Source of the DNA: Chloranthus sessilifolius
Lineage: Eukaryota; Streptophyta; Magnoliopsida; Chloranthales; Chloranthaceae
Reading direction: 5' to 3'
Length of the DNA: 64,000 bases
Assembly: GCA_021018995.1 (NCBI GenBank)
Contig: CM037588.1
Coordinates: 151,175,725 to 151,239,724, forward strand
The first letter of the stretch is position 1. The number at the start of each line of letters is the position of its first letter. Shown piece after piece: positions 53,838 through 63,879 of the stretch. The notes below the pieces were generated by a model. That model did no database searches and was not told where the DNA came from. It was given only the letters and a program-made list of their open reading frames with translations. The translations under genes were made by a program, and so were the position numbers.

Positions 53838-55118
53838 GTACCTTACAAATGTATGCAAAGGGAAGTTATGTGGCGTGTGAAGCAAGGGCGTTGATAGACC
53901 CAGGGTCTATCCACTCTTTTGTTACGCCTCAGTTTGCTAAGAAGATGAAGGCCACTCCTAAGACACTGGATTTTGTCTTAGCGGTGTCCATTCCAATTGG
54001 TGAATCAGTGGATACAGACTTGGTCTGTAAGTCGATAATGGTTACCATCATTGATGGAGACGACTACGAACTAGGAGCAAATTTAATCTTATTTGAAATG
54101 CAAGGGTTCGATGTGATCCTTGGCATGGACTGGCCATCAACTCATCGTGTTACGGTCGATTGTCGAAATAAGATGGTTATCTTCAGACCTAACACGAGAA
54201 GATCATTCCGTTTTAGGAGAATCAGCTCGAAGTTTCTGCCATTTGTATCTGCGGTTAGAGTTGAACGCATGATTAAGAACGGGTGTACTGGTTACTTGAC
54301 GTTTTTAAAGAATGACAAGGAAAAGAAGAACATTATTTCTGAGATTGAAGTAGTGCGTGACTTTGAAGACGTTTTTCCAGAGGAATTACCAAGATTACCT
54401 CTAGAGAGAGAAGTGGAGTTCACTATCGTCTTGGCACCTGGGACGGAGCCTGTTTCTAAAGCACCATACCTAATGGCTCCTGCTGAGTTGAAGGAACTGA
54501 AGAAACAATTACAAGAATTACTAGATAAAGTATTTGTAAGACCTAACGTGTCTCCTTGGGGAGCACCGGTATTATTTGTAAAGAAAAAGAACGGGTCGAT
54601 GAGGTTATGCATCGACTACCGTCAGTTGAATAAACTCACCATAAAGAATCGGTATTCTCTGTCCAGAATAGACGATTTATTTGACCAGCTACATAGAGCA
54701 AGATATTTTTCTAAGATCGATCTAAGATCAAGATACCATCAGCTGAGGGTCAAGGCAGAGGATATTCAGAAGACGACATTTAGAACACGGTACGGGCACT
54801 ACGAGTTCTTAGTAATACCGTTCGGGTTGACAAATGCCCCGACGTCATTTATAGATCTGATGAATCGGGTGTTTAAATCACACCTGGACAAGTGTGTCGT
54901 AGTATTCGTCGACGATATCTTGATATACTCCAAAACAAAAGAGGAGTATGAGGAGCACTTGAAAATCGCACTGCAGACGTTGCTGGAACATCAATTATAT
55001 ATCAAGCTTAGTAAGTGCGAGTTTTGGTTAGAAAAAGTCAGCTTTTTGGGACATATTATATCGAAGGATGGAGTCACTGTGGATTCGACTAAAATTGAGG
55101 CTGTGGTGAAGTGGGAAT
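53838..55118 (+). pseudogene. Element 3 pol, copy B: protease and reverse transcriptase, truncated
   Basis: One long open frame to 55118. Protease motif [12 protein letters not shown] (Ser after Asp changed to Pro, so likely inactive). Reverse transcriptase with [27 protein letters not shown] and [14 protein letters not shown] is otherwise intact through [14 protein letters not shown]. The sequence breaks off at KWE, before RNase H, at the junction with the minus-strand LTR of element 4. Confidence 0.92.
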
Positions 55119-55533
55119 AGCCAAATCTTCAACACACACTCCTTAGATCACATGTGCATCAACGATCAAAAAGGAAGAGCAACACACATGGTCGTTCACC
55201 CACTAATCTCGATCGACACCCACGATTCTCAAAACTCTCTTCCTCTCTCAAACTCACTCTCTCTCTCTCTCTCTCTCTTGAGAACTTCTAATCAAAACAA
55301 GAAAAAAAAGAAAATTACCCTTATCTTATAACTCACTGGGCTTCCTTGTGAAGCCCCAACACCAACACTTGGTGTTTTACATAAGGTTGGTTCATTTGTG
55401 AACCCCATACACATAAGGTAGGTATTATTCTATTCTCCTTCATACTAAGGTTAAATCCGGCACAACACACTGTGCCGCACCAACACGCATTCCTAGTTGG
55501 TCTACACGGTTTTCCAAGTTTGAGGTTGTTACA
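55119..55533 (-). repeat. Element 4 LTR, proximal fragment
   Basis: On the minus strand it starts TGTAACAACCTCAAACTTGG and includes GAGTTATAAGATAAGG, a TATA box about 200 bp in, then runs into the composite at 55118/55119. Contains a CT run at 55257-55278. The distal end of the same LTR is probably 40997-41211. Confidence 0.8.
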
Positions 55534-55548
55534 TTCTCCCCAACTTAT
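55534..55548 (-). other. Polypurine tract of element 4
   Basis: Minus strand ATAAGTTGGGGAGAA directly before TGTAACAACC. Confidence 0.8.
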
Positions 55549-56132
55549 AAAATTTTCGTCCTTGAAAATTGATCACATACACACAGTGTTACCTATAACA
55601 CACTCATATAATCCATCAAAGTAAACAACACCATGAGTTGAACAAAATGCCCAATTTAACACATAACTCATCAAAAGAAACCACACATAAGCTATTCATA
55701 TTACAATTTATCCACCAAATTGTTCACATTTAAATGAATTAGCCATAACCAATTCAACTTGTACCTGTAATGTATATATAGTTCTAACACATAACCATTC
55801 CCACATCTGAATCATAACCATTGAAGCATAAAATTGCTAACTTGTCATAACGGAATTTTCCTCTACATAATCTAATGATTTAGAACATTCACGTACATAA
55901 AAGGCATAGACAAGTAACCATTCATAATGCTAAAGCGATGACGTCCTCTTTACAACTGTTGCTAACCATGACATCCCAAAATTTACAATTTCTACAATTT
56001 CATAACTATTTAAAGTGTAAACTCAAATATCCAAAATGAACTATTTTCACCAATTACGCATTTCGATTGTCCAAAATGCCACAAATTTACATATCCCAAA
56101 AAGAAAATACCCCAGCAATATTAGCTTCCCGA
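55549..56132. other. Spacer between aORF and LTR of element 4
   Basis: AT-rich, non-coding; nothing else recognised. Confidence 0.5.
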
Positions 56133-57300
56133 CTAATCCTTGCCATCTCTTGACTGCGCCTCGTCCTCATTGTCACCCATAGCACCCGCTCCGGAACTCG
56201 ATGCCTCGAGGATGTAAGCTCGAGCAGCTGCCATCCGCTGGAGATAATTAGAAGGGTAGGCATGCCGCATAAGATCTCTCATCATCGCCTCATGGTAGTA
56301 GCGCTGACAGGTGTGCAGGTCGTTTTGCTGGAGCGTGATGTCTTGCAAATCCATCCGTCAGAACAAGTTGGCTGTGAAATCGACACCACCATATGAAGAA
56401 ATCAATGGCCGACCTTGAGCTTGATATGGTGGCATCGGGTACTGAGCCGATTGACCTGGCTCGAAATTGGGTTGCTGAGGTGGTGGTTGTTGTTGCTGTT
56501 GTAGGATTTGATGGGCGAGTTCTTCAGTTTGACGGTGCTTGATGCTCTTTTCTAGGCTATTGAGGCTCACTTTTAAATCCTCATATTTATACACTTCGAT
56601 ATTTCCCGTCAGACGGGCTTCATTTGGAGCGATTGGAAACTTTTCGCCGTCCTCGCTGACATAAGTCTCGATCATATAAGTGATCAATTGGGCATAGGGT
56701 AGTCGTTTGAGGGGATTTTTTTGGGCACCCTCCCTGTCATTGTTTCAGGCATATACCATGCCATCAGCTACCACGACATGAGCAAAGAATCACTTCTCCT
56801 GATAGGCCAAGTACAAGGCCTGTAGAAGTGCATCTCTCCTCTTGTTCATGCCCCATTGGAAAAAGGTTCTTTCTAAAGATAATATCTAGTGGCCACATAT
56901 GGGCTGGCAACTGAACACGCTTTACAGACAATCCGGACCCTGTCTTTCCCTTGGTCATGTTGGTGACTATGTCAAGATAAGGTACCTTACCTGGGGGGTT
57001 GCAATGGTCCACCCTCAACGTATGTCGATGGGGATCCCATCGCAATCGAGATGCCATCGAAGTCAAATTGAAATTTGTAGTCGTTGATCTCGACCACAAA
57101 CTCCGTTTGATCATTGTTCATTCTTAACTTTTGATAAAATATGTGTACAAGCCTAGGGCAGTAGTGGGTGTGGGATGGCTCTAGAAGTGATTTTAATTTG
57201 GCGGCGGTTAGATATTCGAGGGTCCATTTGGTCGAATCATGATTGGTGGAGGCCTTGTTTTAGGTCACTTAAGGGGTGGGGGTTTAGAAGCTGAAACCTT
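56133..57300 (-). pseudogene. aORF of element 4: extra 3' gene
   Basis: Minus-strand pieces in order: a word of the HTHYCPRLVHIFYQKLR type near 57130-57180, DYKFQFDFDGIS-like residues, LPAHMWPLDIIFRKNLFPMG (in 56764-57114), then FPIAPNEARLTGNIEVYKYE, LEKSIKHRQTEELAHQ, a run of Gln and Pro (56358-56687), and a C-terminal helix-rich part RYYHEAMMRDLMRHAYPSNY ending DNEDEAQSRDGKD (56133-56354). The HYCPRLV word and the L.LD-type word match the aORFs of elements 1 and 2. Stops and frameshifts separate the pieces. Start codon not located. Confidence 0.55.
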
Positions 57301-57448
57301 TTTCAGTCCCATTTCTAACGCAAATCCGACGCGAAATCGACGCGAGAATGGAGTTTGGAAGGTTGGGGAAACAAAATCCCAGCTTTTGAATTCTTCACGC
57401 CCAAAATTATTGAAGAAATAAGGTCTACAGGCCTCTTATAGGTCAACA

Positions 57449-57574
57449 GTTGTGCGAGCGACATTTCAGAAACCTGAAGCCTTAAAACAGTCGCGCGAGC
57501 AACTGCGATGTTCAGTTCTCTTACATGACCCTCTGAAGTAGTCGCGTGAGCGACTTAAATCTCGTGCACGCGAG
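57449..57574. repeat. GTCGCGTGAGCGAC near-palindrome array of element 4
   Basis: Four 14-bp units: GTTGTGCGAGCGAC, GTCGCGCGAGCAAC, GTCGCGTGAGCGAC and CTCGTGCACGCGAG. They lie between the chromodomain and the aORF, the same place as the arrays of elements 1 and 2. Confidence 0.8.
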
Positions 57575-57785
57575 TTCAGAAGTTTGTCTTGATTTGTTCA
57601 ATTTTCTGTTCCGATTCTTCTTCCATGGTTCTCAGACTCTTTTCCTACTTCACTTATACCCTTTAACTGATTTTGTTAACCATTTCTGAATTAAATCGTA
57701 ACAACACACTTAAATATAATGTTTTAGATATAGCCTTGTATCCCCATTGAAACTTATAACTTCAATTACATCAAATTTACTTAAA

Positions 57786-58235
57786 AAGTTGTGGATACGC
57801 GTCACGGATATTTGATTCGTGTTCCCATGTGGCCTCTTCAGGCGCATGATATTTTCACTTCACAAGTACCGATGGAATACGTTTGGTACGCAATACTTGT
57901 TCTTTCCTATCTAGAATCTGCCTCTAATGGTCAGATTTTCATAGAGCTTGATTGGTTGCTCATCAATGATGTGAGTCGGATCCCGCACGTACTTCCTCAA
58001 CATAGATACATGGAATATATTATGTATTCTTTCTAATTGAGGAGGTAGCGCAATCCGATATGCAGTTTCACCAACTCGACCCAAAATGTCGAACGATCCA
58101 ATACAGCCAGGGCTAAGTTTTTCATGCTTCCCGAAATGCATTACACCCTTTCAAAGGTGAATTCTTTAGGAACACATGGTCTCCAACTTGAAAGTCTACA
58201 CTCGTCCATTTGATGCTAAATGACTAAGGAGCCTT
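57786..58235 (-). pseudogene. Element 4 pol, C-terminal fragment (integrase tail and chromodomain)
   Basis: Minus-strand words: VDFQVGDHVFLK, HEKLSPGCIGSFDILGRVGE, RIHNIFHVSMLRKYVRDPTH, then a chromodomain end with APEEATWEHESNIRDAYPQL at 57786-57850. Upstream pol is absent: sequence stops matching near 58235. It is the GPY/chromodomain region of a third chromovirus family. Confidence 0.85.
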
Positions 58236-58835
58236 AATCATAATTTTAACACAGGCCACAGTCTCCTATGGCAAAATGGTAAAATCCTAAAAATGGTACC
58301 TTTATATGCACCTACTTCTTTATTGAAAGCACCTACCACGTGAGTGAAAAAAATGCACTCCTTTTTAAGTCGTTGAAAGCACCAACTTATGAAACCCAAA
58401 CTTACTGGTGGGGGCACCCACCTTATTCTTCTTCGTCAACTTAACAACTTTGACAACAATAGCAAGGTTGCCGGCTTTGCTAAATCACCCTCTTCTTCTT
58501 CCTCCTCAACTCAAACCAATCGCAACGATGATGTCATGCATCACCGAAGAGCTATCTTTTTCTTCATCTTCTTCCTCAACTCTAACAAGTCCCAACGACA
58601 ACACCGGCATTACCAAAGCACCCTCTTCTTCGTTTTCTTCTTCTTTCTCACTGCTGACGAAAACCTAAAATCATTATACAAAAATAAAGAGGAAACCTTA
58701 AAAAGAGAGAAAAAAACCTAACACCCTAAAAAACCCTGAATCTTATGATGATAGAAACCTACTATTAGTGGGTGCTCACTGCCACTTTTTTACAATTGAT
58801 AGTAGGTACCTACCATCACATATTCAAGAATTTTT
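58236..58835. other. Unassigned DNA with a serine-rich low-complexity frame
   Basis: 58480-58670 is rich in TCTTCTTCC triplets giving a Ser-run frame (58389-58721) with no recognisable domain. AAAGCACCTACCACGTGAGTG near 58338 and TAGGTACCTACCATCACAT near 58803 are loosely inverted, so this may be a decayed DNA transposon. Confidence 0.4.
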
Positions 58836-58839
58836 TTTA

Positions 58840-59117
58840 GATTTGAGAGTTTTTACTGAAACAGGGGTCAAGCAAAATTTCGATGATTTATTAACAAAAT
58901 TTCACCGAAATTAACGAAATTTCACTAAAATTAATAAATCTTTTTTAATTTTTTAAATAGTAAATAAAATTTTTATGAAGTTTAAATATAATTTATATTT
59001 AACATTTTTTGTACTCCACGAATTTTTTTCGAAACTTATTGATTTTTCTTGAAATTTATCCGAAATGACCCCCTACTGAAATGTTGCCGAAAACAAAATT
59101 TGTCACTATGGTCTCCT
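58840..59117. mobile_element. MITE of the GACAAATTTCG family, inverted relative to 63270
   Basis: It matches the reverse complement of 63270-63598 for most of its length (AATAAATAAAATTTTTATG-like, GTTTAAATATAATTTATATT, AAATGACCCCCTAC, CGAAAAC.AAATTTGTC). The right end is AAATTTGTCACTATG; the left terminal ~35 bp is missing or diverged. Confidence 0.8.
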
Positions 59118-59255
59118 CTTTATTTTTTGAGATTTTAATATTTTTTTTAGATGTGATTGACAAATTGGTAGTTTGGTGATGTCATCGTTGTTGTCAGTTG
59201 TCGGAGTTAAAGAGGAAGAAGAAGAAAGATTATATTTCAACAACACCATCGAGCA
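59118..59255. other. Short spacer
   Basis: Nothing recognised. Confidence 0.4.
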
Positions 59256-59263
59256 GTTGTCGG

Positions 59264-59435
59264 CAAGGATAAAAAATTCGAGTAAAATTTCGGTCGAAAA
59301 CTAAAATTTGGCCGAAATTTCAAGTCCTATACAAATTTAGACCGAAATTTTGGTCCAAATTATCATTTCGATGGGAACCAAAACCGAAAATTTCGATCAA
59401 AATTTTGGTCATTTCGGCTGAAATTTTAATCCTTT
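59264..59435. mobile_element. 172-bp MITE with perfect 8-bp TSD GTTGTCGG
   Basis: GTTGTCGG at 59256-59263 and 59436-59443. Ends CAAGGATAAAAAATTCG and, inverted, CAAAGGATTAAAATTTCAGC, with GACCGAAATTTTGGTCC-type dyads inside. Same family as 34707-34805. Confidence 0.92.
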
Positions 59436-59917
59436 GTTGTCGGGGAAGAAGGTGGCTAAAGAAGAGGAAGAAGATATAAGGTGGATGGTAGGGTAAAAAA
59501 AATCACGATCATAAAGTGGGTGCTCTTCAGTAAAGCCGCACATCATAAGTGATAGGGTAGACACAAATAGAGGTACGTACACATCGTAGGAATCGAATAG
59601 TTTATGAGCATGAAAATTAGCGTAGACCATAACGATCATGTGGAATTCATCACAGTTTAACATAGTTTTCAGTTTTTGGGATATGTAGTACTTAAAATGA
59701 AAAAAATTAATTGTCTGAAGATATGCCCATTATTTGAAAGATTAGGATAAAATACAATCTCTATCTTTTCAATGGGTTTCAACATAAGGGAACTCAAAGA
59801 TTTAGTACCTGACTGACCCGACAAGTTAAGGGTACCTAACCGGAAAACCAATCCGACCTGACACATGACCCAAAGACCTGACCTGACCCGACCCATAAAA
59901 AATCCCCCATTTTCATG

Positions 59918-59982
<65 letters not shown>

Positions 59983-60069
59983 CTTGGTCAACTCAAGCAA
60001 TTTTTACCCAACAACTCGAAGGTTGGGTTGGGTGCCTATGCCCAACCTCACAGGTCAAGTTTATGTGTC
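59436..60069. other. GGGTCGGGTC-word region and TA microsatellite
   Basis: 59805-59900 has GACTGACCCGACAAG and ACCTGACCTGACCCGACCC words; 59924-59980 is a TA run; 60010-60060 has GGTTGGGTTGGGTGCC. This pattern is typical of hAT-like elements with a microsatellite inside. A minus frame at 59409-59663 is unassigned. Confidence 0.5.
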
Positions 60070-60441
60070 GGGAGCCATTACTTGCACACGTTTTTCAAGT
60101 GATTGCACCAAATTTAAAAAAAGACTTGATATTTTAGGGACTTGTGATATGCAAAAATGCAATACGAGCTGTCTGATTTGAAGTTCATGATCAATAGATC
60201 TCTAATACATAAAATTGGCGCAAAACACGATACTTGTCATGATCTATTATAGTCAACTGTTGAATTATATAATAGTCTTTGACTCCATTTAATCAAATGA
60301 TGAAAATTATATTTTATTCTAATCTTTTGCGATTGACATCTTTAAATCATGACCTTCAAATCAAACAACATAGATGGTGTTTTCACATAATAGAGGCTTC
60401 CAAACTTGCAAGTCTTTATCTTAAAACAAGTAATGGTTCCC
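60070..60441. mobile_element. 372-bp Mutator-like MITE, GGGAGCCATTACTTGCAC ends
   Basis: Left GGGAGCCATTACTTGCACAC and inverted right GGGAACCATTACTTGTTTT. Flanking nonamers TTATGTGTC and TTATGTATT match 7 of 9. The interior contains the repeat also seen near 4.9 and 36.1 kb (ATCATGACCTTCAAATCAAA). Confidence 0.75.
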
Positions 60442-60653
60442 TTATGTATTTGATCGGATAAAATGTCCGGTCGGACAGTGGTCGTCTTCTTGACCCCACC
60501 CGTTTACAGTGATCCTTGTCATAACTCAGTTTTAAGGGGTTACACGACAAAGGGGCAGGTGCTCCGATTTTATGGCATAGTAATGGCCCCTTGTCCTTTC
60601 TGAAAGTGGAGAACAACGCATCAATGTCCATGAGTTGACATCAAGTGCTCAAC

Positions 60654-60668
<15 letters not shown>
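60442..60668. other. Spacer, nothing recognised
   Basis: No supported feature. Confidence 0.4.

Positions 60669-60706
<38 letters not shown>
60656..60706. repeat. (GT)n(TA)n microsatellite
   Basis: GTGTGTGTGTGT followed by a TA run. Confidence 0.95.
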
Positions 60707-60708
<2 letters not shown>

Positions 60709-60752
60709 CAGTGAGCTTTAATAAGTTAATTGATGTGACGTACAATTAATAG

Positions 60753-60962
60753 AAGCTCGAGCTCGAGTCATAAGTTGACTCGAGTGAGAGGATCACTACT
60801 CTTATTTATATATGGCTTGAGTCATAGGTTAACTCGAGTGAGAGGATCACTACTTTTATATATATATATATATATACTCTTATATAAATATGGCTTGAGT
60901 CATAGGTTGACTCGAGTGAGAGGATGGTTGACTCGAGTGAGAGGATCACTAATATATATATA
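60753..60962. repeat. Tandem repeat with ACTCGAGTGAGAGGATCACTA units
   Basis: GAGTCATAAGTTGACTCGAG, then GAGAGGATCACTACT, recurs four times between 60767 and 60952 with intervening TATATATA and ATGGCTTGAGTCATAGG. ACTCGAGT is palindromic. Confidence 0.85.
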
Positions 60963-61860
60963 TAGATGAGCTCTGAGCAATATTTAAGCACCTTTAAAAT
61001 TTTTTTAAATAATAAATATATATAACAATGTAATTTTTTTTTTAAATAAAAATTTATTTTTGATATTTCCTCCAATCATATACATATTCGCCGATATGAC
61101 TCTTTATAAGCTGATCTATGCTGATATTTAAAATCACGTTGATAAGATTTCAAATTTGGAAAATGCGTTCATCCGTTCAGGCGTACAAGAATAATGGGGT
61201 CGCCTACATCTGAAGCCCATTCTAACACAATGATTGATTGGAGTCAAAACGATCTAAATTGTTTTTCACCCCAGTCTTACACATGACCAGATTTTGAGAC
61301 CATGAGCATGCTATGTGACGATTAGTTTTTATTCCATGTGACAATCCCCAAAAAGTCGCCCTAAAGTCACATGACACACATCACGCTCAAAAAAATTGAT
61401 TGTCTAATAGTAATCTCATGATCTCAAGATCCATTGTGTGGAAGAATGGAGAAAAACGATCCCCATCATCTGATTCCAAGCACTCAATGGATATCGATTG
61501 GTTTCATACATAGGCGCGTTCGATAATCTTGTACTGGGGTCTTCAGTAATCCTACATCAACTTAGTCCTGATCTGACACAATTTCAATGGTTTTCAAACA
61601 TATGGACTTATGAATCCATTGATTCCGTGCAGTCAATGGATTGCAAGGGTATGATGCTCGACCCGACCTGATCGGACCCCTACCTGAAGGTCAGGTCAAG
61701 TGCCTCATGCCCGACCCAACCCGAAGGATCGAGTTTCTATGTTTTACCCATTAAAAAACTCGGGTCAGGTATCAGGTCAACCCAACCCGTTGACCCCCTA
61801 CCTAACTAGGGCTCTCAACCATAGTCACTATATTGCATAATTTTAAAAAACTCATGTGGT
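60963..61860. other. Intergenic DNA with GGTCAGGTC words
   Basis: 61655-61800 has CGACCCGACCTGATCGGACC, GGTCAGGTCAAG and CGGGTCAGGTATCAGGTC words like 59.8 kb. Otherwise nothing recognised. Confidence 0.45.
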
Positions 61861-61869
61861 TTTAAAAAT

Positions 61870-62687
61870 GGGAGCCATCACATGCTTTTCAAGTGATTGC
61901 CCTAAAACTATCATAATTTGCCCTTGCACATGCTTCATGTGATTGCACCAAAAATTTTAAAAATTGCATGGTCATTAAAATGATATTAGCCCACTTCTCT
62001 CTCTCTCTCTCAGCATCATACTGCCTCTCTCATCGCAGAAAACACTCTCTCTGATCCCCATTCCTCTCTCTCGGCCTCTCTTTCGCAATTTTTCTCTCCC
62101 CACAGTTTTCTGTCAATCTCTAAAGAACAAAAGACACTTTGTATGAACTCCTCTCATATACGGCGTTGCGAGAGCGACCTCCTAATATACACTAGTTTAT
62201 AAGCGGTGGTAGAATTTTAATGGAATAAGGAAACCCAATAAACAAATTACATATATACTAGCGTCGGATTAAACAAAATCTTATCAAAGGATCCCTATAG
62301 CTGATTTATCGGTTAGGCAGGGATGGGTGATGATCGCCCAACCTCCCATTGAGGTGATGATCTCGCCCAATTTGTGAGCATTCCATTGGGTGTCGATTAT
62401 TACAAAACCGCTCACTTACGCTCTCTCCCTCGGCCAGTCTCTCTCTCTCTCCATTGTTTTTCTCTCTACACGACTCTATGTCACTTCAGAGTCCTACAAC
62501 CTCTATTTCCCTCTTTGTACCCTTCTCTAGCCTCCGTAAAGAGAATAATAATTCTCCCCCAAATTTAGTCTCTTATATTTAAGGTGCAACTACAAGAGCA
62601 ACTTAGTCACTAAAATAATAAGATGATATCAGAATTTTTACTGATTTAGGGCAACCACTTGAAAAGTGTGTGCAAGTAATAGCTCCC
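61870..62687. mobile_element. Mutator-like non-autonomous element, 818 bp, perfect 9-bp TSD TTTAAAAAT
   Basis: TTTAAAAAT at 61861-61869 and 62688-62696. Left GGGAGCCATCACATGC, TTTTCAAGTGATTGCCCTAA; inverted right GGGAGCTATTACTTGC, CTTTTCAAGTGGTTGCCCTA. The interior has CTCTCTCTCTC blocks around 61995-62100 and 62420-62470, like an untranslated leader, and no transposase. The 9-bp duplication assigns it to the Mutator superfamily; the 60070 element is a relative. Confidence 0.93.
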
Positions 62688-62696
62688 TTTAAAAAT

Positions 62697-63261
62697 TCGT
62701 GAATAATTGCCATATTTTTCAAAAAATTATATACTTTAATTATTATTATTATTTTTTTTCTCTCAAAATATTTCTCCAAACTTGTTGGATTTTTCCAAAT
62801 TTTAACCTCACCGAATTATTGACGAGCCCCAACTTGGTGACTATGCTCTCCGCAAGCCGAGTTAGGCTCAAGCCAAGGTCAGCTCTTTCATATGCAAGCC
62901 GAGCTCGAGCCTAATAATATACTATATTATTTTTTGTTATTTAAATTTATTTCTTATTATCTTTCTTTTTTTATTATATTTTAATTTTCTATATCTGAAT
63001 AGTTAAAACTTATAGTTTTTTAACTGGAAGTATTTATTTAAAATATTTCATTTCACAGCAAATTAACTTGATGAGAGTTGTAGAGAGGAGATAATACTTA
63101 GCGTTTAAGCTTTGACCCGATAAATTTAGGTATTTATAGAGGGATTAGAAAAAATTAATTATTATCTCAGTAAATTACCTTGACCCTTAAAATTTAAAAG
63201 CTTCTAACAATTAGTACCTAAAGATATCTAAATACAACTTATAGATTACCATGTTTGGCTA
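62697..63261. other. Intergenic AT-rich DNA, nothing recognised
   Basis: CAAGCCGAG words occur at about 62852 and 62894; no gene supported. Confidence 0.4.
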
Positions 63262-63269
63262 GTTGAGAG

Positions 63270-63598
63270 CGCAGCGACAAATTTCGTTTTCGGCAATATT
63301 TCGGTAGGGGGTCATTTCGTTAAATTTCGAGAAAAATTCAAAAAGTTTCGGAAAAATTTCGGAGAGTACAAAAAATATTAAATATAAATTATATTTAAAC
63401 TCCATAAAAATTTTATTTATTATTTAAAAAATGACAAAAATTAGAAAAGATTTATTAATTTTAGTGAAATTTCATTAATTTCACTGAAATTAATAAAATT
63501 TCAGCGATTTCGAAGAAATCATCGAAATTTCGCCGAAATTTTTGCTCGCCCCTGTTTCGGTAAATTTTAAAGAAATTTCGGAGAAATTTGTCACTATG
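63270..63598. mobile_element. 329-bp MITE with perfect 8-bp TSD GTTGAGAG
   Basis: GTTGAGAG at 63262-63269 and 63599-63606. Ends CGCAGCGACAAATTTCG and, inverted, CATAGTGACAAATTTCTCC. Full-length member of the family at 58840. hAT-class by duplication length. Confidence 0.92.
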
Positions 63599-63606
63599 GT
63601 TGAGAG

Positions 63607-63879
63607 GCTTACTAATACCAACTCAATTGTTAATCAATTCATAAGGAAATTATTAAATTGCGTTTCGGCCGTACAATCCTAAATTTTTTGAATCTATGGA
63701 TATGGTTGGCCGAACAATTTTTCAAAGAGATAATAACACGAGAGGGTCTTTGTTTATATCGTAATTACTTGGTAGGGTCCAAACCATCTTTTATTATCTG
63801 AGAGGGTCCTGGCCCCTCAACTTTTTCAATTTTCTTATTTTAAGAAACTTGTGAGCTTCAACGACTCTATTTATGAATA
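63607..63879. other. Intergenic DNA, nothing recognised
   Basis: GAGAGGGTC occurs twice, near 63740 and 63800. Confidence 0.4.

Larger units (their letters stand above)
41212..55118 (+). mobile_element. Composite chromovirus elements 2/3: LTR-internal A-LTR-internal B (truncated)
   Basis: Order: LTR with internal deletion (41212-42130), internal region A (42131-49763), full LTR (49764-52222), internal region B (52223-55118), which stops inside pol. The two internals are highly similar and share two premature stops in gag. A shared central LTR is the usual product of unequal recombination between LTR elements. Lineage Tekay/Del-like by domain order and chromodomain. 3' LTR of copy B is missing at the junction with element 4. 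Confidence 0.9.

Noticed and set aside
41212-58235. Endogenous caulimovirus-type insertion (reverse transcriptase without LTRs)
   Set aside because: LTRs, polypurine tracts, integrase and a chromodomain are present, and no movement or coat protein pattern was seen; these are Ty3/gypsy retrotransposons.
58389-58721. Serine-rich frame of 110 residues as a gene
   Set aside because: Low-complexity TCTTCTTCC sequence with no domain, no splice or promoter context, and surrounding decayed transposon-like sequence.
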